Shown: positions 56,069 to 64,000 of the stretch, piece by piece | How the letters are laid out: every line of letters starts with the position of its first letter | How positions within the stretch are numbered: position 1 is the first letter of the stretch | NCBI RefSeq assembly: GCF_014697585.1 | Contig: NZ_JACJSB010000008.1 | Coordinates: 91,742 to 155,741, forward strand | Direction: 5' to 3' | Origin: Dolichospermum sp. FACHB-1091 | Lineage (GTDB): Bacteria; Cyanobacteriota; Cyanobacteriia; Cyanobacteriales; Nostocaceae | Length of the DNA: 64,000 nucleotides | Translations under genes and position numbers: made by a program | The notes under the pieces: model-generated | What the model saw: the letters and a program-made list of their open reading frames with translations, nothing else | What the model was told of the DNA's origin: nothing | Databases searched by the model: none

Positions 56069-57184
56069 ATGACAAATACTCATGCTCACTCGCGGTTGGC
56101 TTTTGATCCAAATATTTACAATACCTCCATCAATCAGCAAAGTCAGGCAATTAATACAATCAAAATTGGCGTTATCGGTTATGGCTATTGGGGTCCAAAT
56201 TTAGTCCGCAGCTTTGCTGATTTGCCAGGAGCAGAAGTCATAGCAGTTAGTGATTTTCAAGTAGATAGACTGGCTAAGGTGCAATCTCGATACCCAGCCA
56301 TCAAGTTAACCACAAATAGCCAAGACCTGTTTGCAGATCCAAAGATTGATGCGATCGCCATTGCTACACCAGTTTCTACTCATTACGATTTAGCCTTAGC
56401 AGCTTTGCAAGCCGGTAAGCACGTATTAGTAGAAAAACCAATGACTGTTTCCTCCCAACAGGCAATCAGACTGATAGATGAGGCTCAAAAGCGTAATTTA
56501 GTCTTGATGGTAGATCACACCTTTGTGTATACAGGTGCTGTGCGGAAGATGCGGGAACTGGTAGCGACAAATGCCATAGGCGATGTCTATTACTATGATT
56601 CTGTCCGTGTCAACTTAGGACTATTCCAGCACGATGTCAATGTGATCTGGGATTTGGCAGTTCATGACCTTTCCATTATGGATTATGTATTGCTATCAAA
56701 GCCTTATGCGGTATCCGCTACAGGGATGAGTCACATTTCTAGCGAACCAGAAAACATTGCCTACTTAACCTTATTTTTTGAGAATAACTTAATTGCCCAT
56801 ATTCATGTCAATTGGCTCGCACCAGTAAAAGTACGGCGGACAATACTGGGTGGTAGTCAAAAAATGGTCTGTTATGACGATTTAGAACCGAGTGAAAAGA
56901 TTAAGGTGTACGACAAGGGAATTACAGTGAATGACAGTCCTGAGAACGTTTATCAAATGCTGGTCGGTTATCGCACAGGTGATATGTGGTCTCCCAAGTT
57001 GGATATGACAGAAGCATTGCAAACAGAGGCATTACATTTTATTGATTGTATTCGACAAGGTAATCCCCCAATTACAGATGGAGCAGCAGGACTGCGAGTA
57101 GTGGAAATTTTAGAAGCTGCTACCCAATCTATTAAACAGCAGGGACGATTAATTGAACTAAACTTAGCAGAGGTAGCAGGATGA
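56069..57184 (+). CDS. Gfo/Idh/MocA-family sugar dehydrogenase (WbpB/WlbA-like)
   Basis: This 371-residue protein has an N-terminal NAD-binding domain (IKIGVIGYGYWGPNLVRSF near residue 28; IATPVSTHYDLALAALQAGK and VLVEKPMTVSSQQAI with the catalytic Lys). The C-terminal domain contains DLAVHDLSIMDYVL, whose Asp and His fit the active site. In the UDP-GlcNAc3NAcA/ManNAc3NAcA pathway such an enzyme oxidises C3 before transamination. GGAG precedes the ATG. Its stop overlaps the start of the next gene by four bases, so the two are translationally coupled. The specific sugar is not proven. Confidence 0.87.
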   Translation: MTNTHAHSRLAFDPNIYNTSINQQSQAINTIKIGVIGYGYWGPNLVRSFADLPGAEVIAVSDFQVDRLAKVQSRYPAIKLTTNSQDLFADPKIDAIAIATPVSTHYDLALAALQAGKHVLVEKPMTVSSQQAIRLIDEAQKRNLVLMVDHTFVYTGAVRKMRELVATNAIGDVYYYDSVRVNLGLFQHDVNVIWDLAVHDLSIMDYVLLSKPYAVSATGMSHISSEPENIAYLTLFFENNLIAHIHVNWLAPVKVRRTILGGSQKMVCYDDLEPSEKIKVYDKGITVNDSPENVYQMLVGYRTGDMWSPKLDMTEALQTEALHFIDCIRQGNPPITDGAAGLRVVEILEAATQSIKQQGRLIELNLAEVAG

Positions 57185-58290
57185 TTCCATTTATAGACCT
57201 AAAATCACAGTATTTGAGTATTAAAGACGAAATCCACACCGCTATCTCTCAAGTCCTGGAAAGTACACAATTCATCTTAGGTAATGAGGTAGCAGCATTA
57301 GAACGGGAGTTCGCTAACTACTGTAGCGCCGATTATGGCATTGCTGTAAATACAGGTACTAGTGCTTTGCATCTAGCACTTCTAGCAGCGGGTATTGGTC
57401 CTGGTGACGAAGTAATTACCACACCTTTCACTTTTGTAGCTACCGTAGCCGCCATTGACTATACCGGAGCTAAGGCTGTTTTTGTAGATATTGACCCTGT
57501 TTCCCTGACTATAGATGTCACCAAAATTGAAGCAGCCATCACCGAACGCACTAAAGCAATTTTGCCAGTACATTTGTATGGTCAACCAGCAGACATGGAC
57601 ACAATTTTAGACATTGCTCGCCGTTATGGTCTGACTGTCATTGAAGATGCCGCCCAGGCACACAGGGCGGAGTATAAGGGGCAACGAGTTGGTAGTATTG
57701 GCGACTTAGGTTGTTTTAGCTTTTATCCAGGAAAGAACTTGGGAGCGTATGGTGAGGGCGGAATGGTAGTCACCAATAACCCCAAATACGCCCTCACTAT
57801 GGAAACGTTGCGTGACTGGGGACAAGAACGCAAGTATCATCATGTCCTCAAGGGTTATAACTATCGCATGGATGGCTTGCAAGGAGCAATCTTGCGGGTT
57901 AAATTACGCCATTTAGATGATTGGACCCAGGCTAGGAGAGCGATCGCTGCCCAGTATGATAAACTACTAGCAAAGGCAGACGTCATCACTCCTACTGTTA
58001 TGCCATACAGCCATCACGTTTATCATATTTATGCCGTGCGTTCAAGGTCACGAGATCCCCTACAACAGCAGCTAAATGATCAGGGTATCCAAACAGGCAT
58101 TCACTACCCGATTCCTGTGCATTTGCAACCAGCTTATGCAGATTTAGGATATAAAGCAGGTGATTTTCCCCACTCAGAACTAGCAGCGAAGGAAGTGCTT
58201 TCACTGCCTATGTATGCAGAACTGACACCAACACAAATTCACGTTGTTAGCGAAAATTTGCAAAACATTCTTCAGGGAGTCAAAAATTAA
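57181..58290 (+). CDS. DegT/DnrJ/EryC1/StrS aminotransferase (WbpE/WlbC-like)
   Basis: This is a 369-residue PLP-dependent sugar aminotransferase. It shows NTGTSALHLALLAAGIGPGDEV near residue 60, VIEDAAQAHRAEYKG near 155 with the PLP-binding Asp, and SFYPGKNLGAYGEGGMVV near 180-195 with the Schiff-base Lys. The C-terminal HYPIPVHLQPAYADLGYK is typical. With the preceding dehydrogenase and the acetyltransferase it could install a 3-amino group. Its ATG overlaps the previous stop (ATGA), and its stop overlaps the next start by one base. Confidence 0.9.
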   Translation: MIPFIDLKSQYLSIKDEIHTAISQVLESTQFILGNEVAALEREFANYCSADYGIAVNTGTSALHLALLAAGIGPGDEVITTPFTFVATVAAIDYTGAKAVFVDIDPVSLTIDVTKIEAAITERTKAILPVHLYGQPADMDTILDIARRYGLTVIEDAAQAHRAEYKGQRVGSIGDLGCFSFYPGKNLGAYGEGGMVVTNNPKYALTMETLRDWGQERKYHHVLKGYNYRMDGLQGAILRVKLRHLDDWTQARRAIAAQYDKLLAKADVITPTVMPYSHHVYHIYAVRSRSRDPLQQQLNDQGIQTGIHYPIPVHLQPAYADLGYKAGDFPHSELAAKEVLSLPMYAELTPTQIHVVSENLQNILQGVKN

Positions 58291-59303
58291 TGAACGATAC
58301 CCGTCCTGGTTTTAATCCCCATCGTCTCATTACCCTAATACAACAGTCAATTCACCGTTGTCAACTGCAACTTGACAATCTGACTGTACTGACAGAAGCA
58401 GCAACAGGAGCTTATGTTGTTACCCCCGTAATAGCTGCAATGGCAGGAGCGAAAAAAGTGTTTGCTCTGACCCAAGGTAGCCGCTATGGCACTATAGAGG
58501 AAGTGAAAGCCCAGACAGAACAACTTGCGGAAATCGGGGGCGTAAGTGATAAAATCGAATTTATCACACATAAATTACCAGATATTTTAGCTCAAAGCGA
58601 CATTATCACCAATAGTGGCCATGTTCGTCCTATTGATGCAGAGATGATTGCCGAGATGCAGCCAACAACAGTTATTGGATTAATGTATGAGGCATGGGAG
58701 TTTAGATCAGAGGATATAGACCTCATTAGCTGTCGCTTGCGAGGAATTCAGGTAGCAGGTGTCAATGAACGACATCCGAGTGTAGACGTATTTTCCTTTT
58801 TAGGGATCATGGCCATCAAGCTTTTACTGAATGCTGGGATTGCCGTCTACACAAGTAATATTTTGTTGTTATGTGATAATCCTTTTAGTTCATTTATTGA
58901 ACGTGGACTAGTTAGTGTTGGTGCTAATGTAGACACAGTTGATAGTCTGAAAGTAGCGCCCATACACAGAAAATATGATGTGATCTTAGTGGCTTTGCAA
59001 CCCCAGACTCACCCAGTTTTATCTGCGATGGATGCAGACAATATCGCTAAATACTGGCCAGGTGCTGTGGTAGCTCAGTATTGGGGAGACATAGATAGGT
59101 CTGCCTTTTTATCCCAGAATGTTCTAGTGTGTCCAGAAGTAGAACCGAAACCGCAACACATGGGTATCCTCCCTTCTGCTGTGGGGCCAGAACCAATTAT
59201 CCGTCTGCAAGTAGGTGGACTCAAAGCAGCGGAAGTGATTTGGCAGCAACAATTTTCACAGAGTCATAACCAGTCATTGATGGAATTTGTGCAACTGCTG
59301 TAA
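58290..59303 (+). CDS. Unrecognised Rossmann-like protein in the amino-sugar operon
   Basis: I do not recognise this 337-residue family. The sequence suggests two alpha/beta domains. The first has TEAATGAYVVTPVIAAMAGA and VFALTQGSRYGTIEEVKAQT (a nucleotide-binding-like strand-loop-helix), then QSDIITNSGHVRPIDAEM and GLMYEAWEFRSEDID. The second has VAGVNERHPSVDVFSFLGIM followed by a strand-helix unit ILLLCDNPFSSFIERG, which lacks a GxGxxG motif. The overall order recalls S-adenosylhomocysteine-hydrolase-like or 2-hydroxyacid-dehydrogenase folds, but no catalytic residue can be named. It is coupled to the aminotransferase (one-base overlap) and followed 13 bases later by a formyltransferase, so it very likely acts on the same sugar. 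Confidence 0.75.
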   Translation: MNDTRPGFNPHRLITLIQQSIHRCQLQLDNLTVLTEAATGAYVVTPVIAAMAGAKKVFALTQGSRYGTIEEVKAQTEQLAEIGGVSDKIEFITHKLPDILAQSDIITNSGHVRPIDAEMIAEMQPTTVIGLMYEAWEFRSEDIDLISCRLRGIQVAGVNERHPSVDVFSFLGIMAIKLLLNAGIAVYTSNILLLCDNPFSSFIERGLVSVGANVDTVDSLKVAPIHRKYDVILVALQPQTHPVLSAMDADNIAKYWPGAVVAQYWGDIDRSAFLSQNVLVCPEVEPKPQHMGILPSAVGPEPIIRLQVGGLKAAEVIWQQQFSQSHNQSLMEFVQLL

Positions 59304-59316
59304 AGGAAGGTGATAA

Positions 59317-60297
59317 ATGGTTAATGTTCTGCTAATTGGTATAGGTACGACCACATTTAGTGCGTTGGAGTCTTTAATATCCAAGTGCAATGTGCAAGGT
59401 TTAGTCAGAAATATAGAGACTGAATCTGCTGTGGATGATCCTGTTATTACTTTTGCTCAAGAAAAGGGTATTCCCATCTTTTCTAAGATATCCCAGTCAG
59501 AAATTAAATCTTTACTCTTAAAATTTCAACCAGACTGTGTGGTGATTTCTTCCTATAACCAAATTCTGCCACCAGCAATAATAGAACTGTCTACATTTCT
59601 CAATGTTCATTATTCTCCATTGCCTAATTATCGCGGTCGTGCTAATGTTAATTGGGCGATAATTAATAATGAATCTTGTGCAGCGATAACCATTCATAAA
59701 ATATCGCCAGAACTGGATGAAGGAAACATTTTATTTCAACAACTAATTCCCATTCATTCTGATCATACTGTTGCTGATATATATGACCGATTGAATACAA
59801 TTCAACGGCAATTTTTGGCAGAGACAGTTATTAAAGTATTCAATGGATATCAAGGAATAAAGCAAAATAGTGTTGAAGCTACTTATTGTTGTACTCGCCT
59901 TCCCGAAGATGGTGAGATTAATTGGTCAGATTCAACTAGAAGTATAGATTGTTTAATTCGGGCATTAGTTTCTCCTTTTCCGGGTGCGTACACTTATTTT
60001 CAACAAAAGAAACTACTCATTTGGCAAGCTCAAATTCTTAATAATCCACCTGTTTATGTAGGGCGTATCCCTGGTAGGGTCATCGGTAGATCAAAGACAG
60101 CAGGTTATGTTGATGTGCTGACAGGTGATGGTGTACTGAGACTATTTAAAGTGCAATTTGTTGGACAAGAAATAACAGCAGCGGCCAATATTATTAAATC
60201 TACTAAAAGCACTTTAGGAGTACGAATCTCTGATTTATTAATTCGTATTCAAAGTCTAGAAACCGAAACTACAAAACTCAAAGAAAATGCAAAATAA
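59317..60297 (+). CDS. Sugar N-formyltransferase-like protein
   Basis: This 326-residue protein has the methionyl-tRNA-formyltransferase fold. The catalytic set is visible in LNVHYSPLPNYRGRANVNWA (Asn and His) and LDEGNILFQQ (Asp), and a C-terminal OB-like part follows. Length and context point to a sugar formyltransferase that uses N10-formyltetrahydrofolate to make an N-formylated amino sugar, not to tRNA formylation. GGAAGG precedes the ATG. The stop codon lies inside the next gene, overlapping it by 11 bases. Confidence 0.82.
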   Translation: MVNVLLIGIGTTTFSALESLISKCNVQGLVRNIETESAVDDPVITFAQEKGIPIFSKISQSEIKSLLLKFQPDCVVISSYNQILPPAIIELSTFLNVHYSPLPNYRGRANVNWAIINNESCAAITIHKISPELDEGNILFQQLIPIHSDHTVADIYDRLNTIQRQFLAETVIKVFNGYQGIKQNSVEATYCCTRLPEDGEINWSDSTRSIDCLIRALVSPFPGAYTYFQQKKLLIWQAQILNNPPVYVGRIPGRVIGRSKTAGYVDVLTGDGVLRLFKVQFVGQEITAAANIIKSTKSTLGVRISDLLIRIQSLETETTKLKENAK

Positions 60298-61261
60298 ACG
60301 AATTTTAATTACAGGTGGTGCAGGTTTAGTTGGTTCTCATATTGCCGATTTACTGGTAAAAGAGGAAGTAGCAGAAGTTATTGTCCTCGATAACTTTACC
60401 CGCGGCTGTCGTGATAACTTAGCTTGGACACAAGCCAATGGTCCGTTAGTGATTGTTGAGGGAGATATCCGCGATCGCCAACTCCTGGCTGATATCATGC
60501 AAGGTGTGGATATGGTATTTCATCAAGCTGCTATTCGGATTACCCAATGTGCCGAAGAACCTCGTCTAGCATTGGAAGTTCTCGCAGATGGCACTTTTAA
60601 TGTTCTCGAAGCAGCAGTCAAAGCTGGGGTGAAAAAGGTAGTTGCAGCCTCATCAGCCTCAATATATGGCATGGCAGAGAATTTCCCGACAACTGAATCT
60701 GATCATCCCTACAATAACCGCACCATCTACGGTGCTGCGAAAACCTTTAATGAAGGTTTATACCGTAGCTTCTATGAAATGTATGGACTGAATTATGTAG
60801 GATTACGCTACTTCAATGTTTATGGACCTCGCATGGATATTTACGGTGTTTACACTGAGGTATTGATTCGCTGGATGGAGCGAATTATTGCCGGACAGCC
60901 ACCCCTAATTTTTGGCAATGGTGAGCAAACAATGGATTTTATCTATATTGAAGACATCGCTAGAGCTAATATTTTGGCGGCTAAAGCTGGGATCACAGAT
61001 CAGGTTTTCAATATTGCTAGTGGTGTAGAAACTAGCTTAAATGATTTAGCCCATAGTTTACTAAAAGTGATGGGTTCTGATCTCCAACCAGAATATAAAC
61101 CAGAACGTAAAGTTAACGCCGTGCAACGCCGAGTGGCAGATGTGAGGAAAGCCAAACAGTTATTGAAATTTGAGGCACAGGTATCTTTAGAAGAAGGGTT
61201 ATCTCGCTTGGTTACTTGGTGGCACAAACAAAAACTGACAAAGGAAACAAGCCATGTCTAA
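60287..61261 (+). CDS. NAD-dependent sugar epimerase/dehydratase
   Basis: This is a 324-residue extended short-chain dehydrogenase/reductase. The N-terminal TGGAGLVGSHIADLLV binds NAD. The catalytic triad is seen in AASSASIYG (Ser) and the Tyr-x3-Lys in YGAAKTFNE. DFIYIEDIARANILAA near residue 225 and SLEEGLSRLV at the end are typical of nucleotide-sugar epimerases. The substrate is not defined. It overlaps the formyltransferase by 11 bases and the next aminotransferase by 8 bases. Confidence 0.9.
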   Translation: MQNKRILITGGAGLVGSHIADLLVKEEVAEVIVLDNFTRGCRDNLAWTQANGPLVIVEGDIRDRQLLADIMQGVDMVFHQAAIRITQCAEEPRLALEVLADGTFNVLEAAVKAGVKKVVAASSASIYGMAENFPTTESDHPYNNRTIYGAAKTFNEGLYRSFYEMYGLNYVGLRYFNVYGPRMDIYGVYTEVLIRWMERIIAGQPPLIFGNGEQTMDFIYIEDIARANILAAKAGITDQVFNIASGVETSLNDLAHSLLKVMGSDLQPEYKPERKVNAVQRRVADVRKAKQLLKFEAQVSLEEGLSRLVTWWHKQKLTKETSHV

Positions 61262-62462
61262 AAAAATGCAAAATATCCCCATTGCTAAACCTTGGATTGG
61301 CGAACCAGAAGCCGAAGCAGCCAGACGTGCTATCATGTCCGGTTGGGTGACTCAAGGACCAGAAGTTGCCGGATTTGAACAGGAATTTGCGGCTTATGTA
61401 GGAGCAAAATATGCTTGTGCTGTTTCTAATTGCACCACAGCCTTGCACTTAGCACTGTTAGCCGTGGGTGTACAGCCAGAAGATGAGGTGATTACTGTCA
61501 GTCACTCTTATATTGCTACTGCTAATAGTATTCGTTATTGTGGCGCGATTCCAGTTTTTGTGGATATTGAACCGCAGACATACAATATCAACCCAGTTTT
61601 AATTGAGGATGCAATTAGCGATCGCACTCGCGCTATTCTTATAGTCCACCAAATGGGAATGCCTTGCGACCTCAAAGCTATTTTAGTGATAGCGAAGCGC
61701 TATAACTTACCACTGATTGAAGATGCAGCTTGTGCCATTGGTAGCGAGATTCTCTGGGATGGACAATGGGAGAAAATCGGTAAACCCCACGGAGATATTG
61801 CTTGCTTTTCCTTTCACCCTCGCAAAGTAATTACCACAGGTGACGGGGGGATGATTACCACTAATAATCCTGACTGGGATCAACAATTTCGGCTTTGGCG
61901 ACAACATGGGATGAGTGTCCCTGATACTGTCCGTCACGGCGCAAAACAGGTGATTTTCGAGTCCTATCCCATGTTGGGTTACAACTACCGCATGACTGAT
62001 ATTCAGGCAGCAGTCGGACGGGAACAACTCAAACGCCTACCGGAAATTCTGGAACGCCGTCGTTATTTAGCACAACGATATCATCATCAGTTGGCAGATA
62101 TACCAGGATTAAAATTACCAACAGAGCCAACCTGGGCAAAGAGTAACTGGCAAAGTTACTGCATCCGCTTATCTCCACAGTATGATCAACGACAACTGAT
62201 GCAAGCAATGCTAGATGCTGGAATTGGCACGCGACGCGGAATTATGTGCGCTCATCGTGAACCTGCCTATGAACATGAAGCTTGGTCTTGTGGAGTAGCA
62301 AGAGCAAATTGCGACTGTTCCGAACAACATTGCGATCTCTTAACTGAAAGTGAACAAGTACAGGATCACGCTATTCTATTGCCCTTATTTCATCAAATGA
62401 CCGAGCAAGAGCAAGATGCTGTGGTCAACGAGCTAAAAGCCGCTTGTCAAATGCAGATATAG
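61254..62462 (+). CDS. DegT/DnrJ/EryC1/StrS aminotransferase, second copy
   Basis: This 402-residue PLP enzyme is clearly different from the one at 57181. Motifs are AVSNCTTALHLALLAVGVQP near residue 55, LPLIEDAACAIGSEI near 155 with the PLP Asp, and CFSFHPRKVITTGDGGMITT near 185-200 with the Schiff-base Lys. Two Cys-rich stretches (GVARANCDCSEQHCDLL) near residue 350 are unusual. Two aminotransferases in one operon suggest that the final sugar carries two amino groups, or that two sugars are made. It is the last gene of the coupled operon. Confidence 0.9.
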   Translation: MSKKMQNIPIAKPWIGEPEAEAARRAIMSGWVTQGPEVAGFEQEFAAYVGAKYACAVSNCTTALHLALLAVGVQPEDEVITVSHSYIATANSIRYCGAIPVFVDIEPQTYNINPVLIEDAISDRTRAILIVHQMGMPCDLKAILVIAKRYNLPLIEDAACAIGSEILWDGQWEKIGKPHGDIACFSFHPRKVITTGDGGMITTNNPDWDQQFRLWRQHGMSVPDTVRHGAKQVIFESYPMLGYNYRMTDIQAAVGREQLKRLPEILERRRYLAQRYHHQLADIPGLKLPTEPTWAKSNWQSYCIRLSPQYDQRQLMQAMLDAGIGTRRGIMCAHREPAYEHEAWSCGVARANCDCSEQHCDLLTESEQVQDHAILLPLFHQMTEQEQDAVVNELKAACQMQI

Positions 62463-62606
62463 AAATTAAAAGTCGGTATTACTGAATTGGACTTTTCAAC
62501 TTTAATTCTTTGCGACTTTGCGACTTTGCGTGAGCCATATTCATACTCTTAATCAGCAATGCCTTCAACCTTGTACATATACGTACATAGGAAATAGATA
62601 AAACAA

Positions 62607-64000
62607 ATGTTGTTTACAGAAACTGAATCGCCATCTCCATTAAATTCCAACTTAATCACAGAATATCGAGACCCCTTAAAAGAATCAACAGTAACAAACA
62701 TTGCATTTTTTGATTCAAGAGTTTCTGATGCCATGACTCTCATGGCAGACCTGCAAGCAGATGTCAAGGTTCTTCTCGATCCGACGCGAGACGGTATTGC
62801 TCAAATTACCGAAACCTTGGGACATTATCAAAATTTGACAGGTATTGATATTATCTCCCATGGAAATGTCGCTCAAGTACAATTGGGCAACAGTTTTCTG
62901 AGTGCAAACTCTCTCCAGCAATACACCCACGAACTAAAACAGTGGGAAGCATCCCTGACTCCAGATGCGGATATTCTGTTTTACGGTTGTAATATTGCGG
63001 CAGGAGACTTGGGACAAGCCTTCGTCAAAGAGATCAGTACCTTGACAGGAGGCGATATTGCGGCTTCTACAGATTTAACGGGTAATTCTGCCTTGGGCGG
63101 CAACTGGACTCTGGAGTATGCTACAGGCACTATTGAGACTCAGACACCCTTTACAGATTCCCAGATCAACTCCTACAAGGGGTTATTGGCAAGTGTTTTT
63201 ACCACGCAAACACCAGCACAATTTAAGACAGATGGAACTGGCAGTGCCGGAGATTATGAGTTGGGGATGGAATTCCGCAGTGGGAAATCTGGACAGATTT
63301 CAGCTATTCGCTACTACAAAGCTCCCAGTGAAACAGGTACCCATATTGGTAGAATTTGGTCTTCTACAGGCACCCTGCTGGCAAGCGTAACATTTACCAA
63401 TGAAACTGCTTCGGGTTGGCAACAGCAAACATTGGCAACTCCATTGAATATTCAAGCCAATACGACTTATGTTGTTTCAGTTAATAGCAACACCTTTTAC
63501 GCCTTTACCAGCAATGGATTGGGGACTACCCTTACGAATGGCGACCTGAGCGCAGTAGCCGATGGCAGTAATGGGGTGTATGACTTTACCCCAGGTAGTT
63601 TTCCTGCCCAATCCTATCAAAATTCCAACTATTTTCGGGATATTGTCTTTGCTCCCACTGCCCCAAATCCCAATAACAAACCTGGTACAGTCAGCATCAG
63701 TGGCACGGCAAGGCAAAACCAAACCCTGACAGCAAATGTTGCCGATGCTGATGGATTAACGGGTGTAACCATTAACTATCAGTGGCAACAGAGCAGCAAC
63801 GGTACTACCTGGACAAATATTACCGGAGCTACTAGCCAAAGACTGACTCTGGCTCAAGCACAGGTGAATCAGCAAGTACGAGTCAGGGCTACTTACACTG
63901 ATGCTCTCGGCAGCAGTGAAAATCCCATCAGTACAGCTACTACTAACGTTGCTAACATCAATGACGTAAGTATCGTTTCTGTTAGCGGTTTAACATCACA
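62607..64000 (+). CDS. Large DUF4347/DUF4082 surface protein, N-terminal part (partial)
   Basis: The frame from ATG 62607 stays open to the right edge (464 codons). Residues about 30-190 are a DUF4347 domain (VTNIAFFDSRVSDAMTLMAD, IDIISHGNVAQVQLG, ILFYGCNIAAGDLGQAFV), usual at the N-terminus of giant cyanobacterial and proteobacterial adhesin-like proteins. Residues about 200-345 fit DUF4082 (AQFKTDGTGSAGDYELGMEF, IGRIWSSTGTLLASVTF). After residue 355 begins an Ig-like module (GTVSISGTARQNQTLTANVA, INYQWQQSSNGTTW). The protein is probably thousands of residues long and secreted by a type I system. It follows the sugar operon by 144 bases. Confidence 0.88.
   Translation, partial: MLFTETESPSPLNSNLITEYRDPLKESTVTNIAFFDSRVSDAMTLMADLQADVKVLLDPTRDGIAQITETLGHYQNLTGIDIISHGNVAQVQLGNSFLSANSLQQYTHELKQWEASLTPDADILFYGCNIAAGDLGQAFVKEISTLTGGDIAASTDLTGNSALGGNWTLEYATGTIETQTPFTDSQINSYKGLLASVFTTQTPAQFKTDGTGSAGDYELGMEFRSGKSGQISAIRYYKAPSETGTHIGRIWSSTGTLLASVTFTNETASGWQQQTLATPLNIQANTTYVVSVNSNTFYAFTSNGLGTTLTNGDLSAVADGSNGVYDFTPGSFPAQSYQNSNYFRDIVFAPTAPNPNNKPGTVSISGTARQNQTLTANVADADGLTGVTINYQWQQSSNGTTWTNITGATSQRLTLAQAQVNQQVRVRATYTDALGSSENPISTATTNVANINDVSIVSVSGLTS

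Overview
The window comes from a cyanobacterium, most likely a filamentous Nostocales member (Nostoc/Anabaena/Dolichospermum type). The evidence is the many HIP1 octamers (GCGATCGC), a naturally split DnaE carrying an N-terminal split intein, the plastid-shared proteins Ycf65/PSRP-3 and Ycf35, a glycine-rich RRM gene next to rpsU, DUF1830, DUF29 and Uma2 proteins, and RTX proteins without signal peptides. Base composition is AT-rich and intergenic regions are full of short mobile repeats.

Layout. 1-811: 5' part of glutamate synthase, running off the left edge. 1273-4483: a secreted phosphodiester glycosidase, then a cupin and a HesB/IscA protein bracketed by inverted GGGAACA arrays. 4650-10873: the str operon (rpsL-rpsG-fusA-tuf-rpsJ) behind a consensus promoter and ending in a strong terminator, then a Lon-substrate-binding-domain protein. 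10886-13193: accessory remnants (a WD40 mini-protein, a small RTX protein, a broken molybdopterin oxidoreductase). 13221-17994: the dnaE-N split-intein gene and a DUF29-like gene inside a pair of ~0.53-kb inverted repeats. 18766-19270: an IscB relic and DUF1830. 19984-30692: a radical SAM protein, a DICT-HD protein, a pentapeptide protein, a TldD/TldE pair with a Uma2 gene between them, a CruA/CruP-type lycopene cyclase homologue and a 2OG-Fe(II) oxygenase homologue. 31192-38520: a 2442-residue secreted phosphatase with two PhoX domains, a phytase-like propeller holding an inserted GDPD domain, Calx-beta and RTX repeats, downstream of a Pho-box-like site. 39254-48593: housekeeping genes (rsmI, a PfkB kinase, a CysQ-like phosphatase, rbp, rpsU, PSRP-3, the DUF2997-Ycf35-ferredoxin set) plus a toxin-antitoxin locus destroyed by two TA-targeted MITEs. 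49636-51423: a WD40 protein. 51660-62462: a cell-surface polysaccharide locus. It has a WecG/TagA glycosyltransferase and a Wzc-like protein on the minus strand, and on the plus strand an acetyltransferase followed by a translationally coupled six-gene sugar operon that contains an unrecognised Rossmann-like protein. 62607-end: the start of a large DUF4347/DUF4082 surface protein.

The strongest observations are these. (1) The higB-higA type locus: each gene carries a TA-flanked MITE, and removing each MITE with one TA restores the reading frame exactly. (2) The dnaE-N segment enclosed by large inverted repeats, one copy of which carries a MITE that the other lacks. (3) The giant phosphatase with nested and duplicated domains. 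(4) A 36-codon IscB bridge-helix relic. (5) An unknown enzyme inside the amino-sugar operon. All family assignments are from recognition of sequence patterns; no database search was possible.
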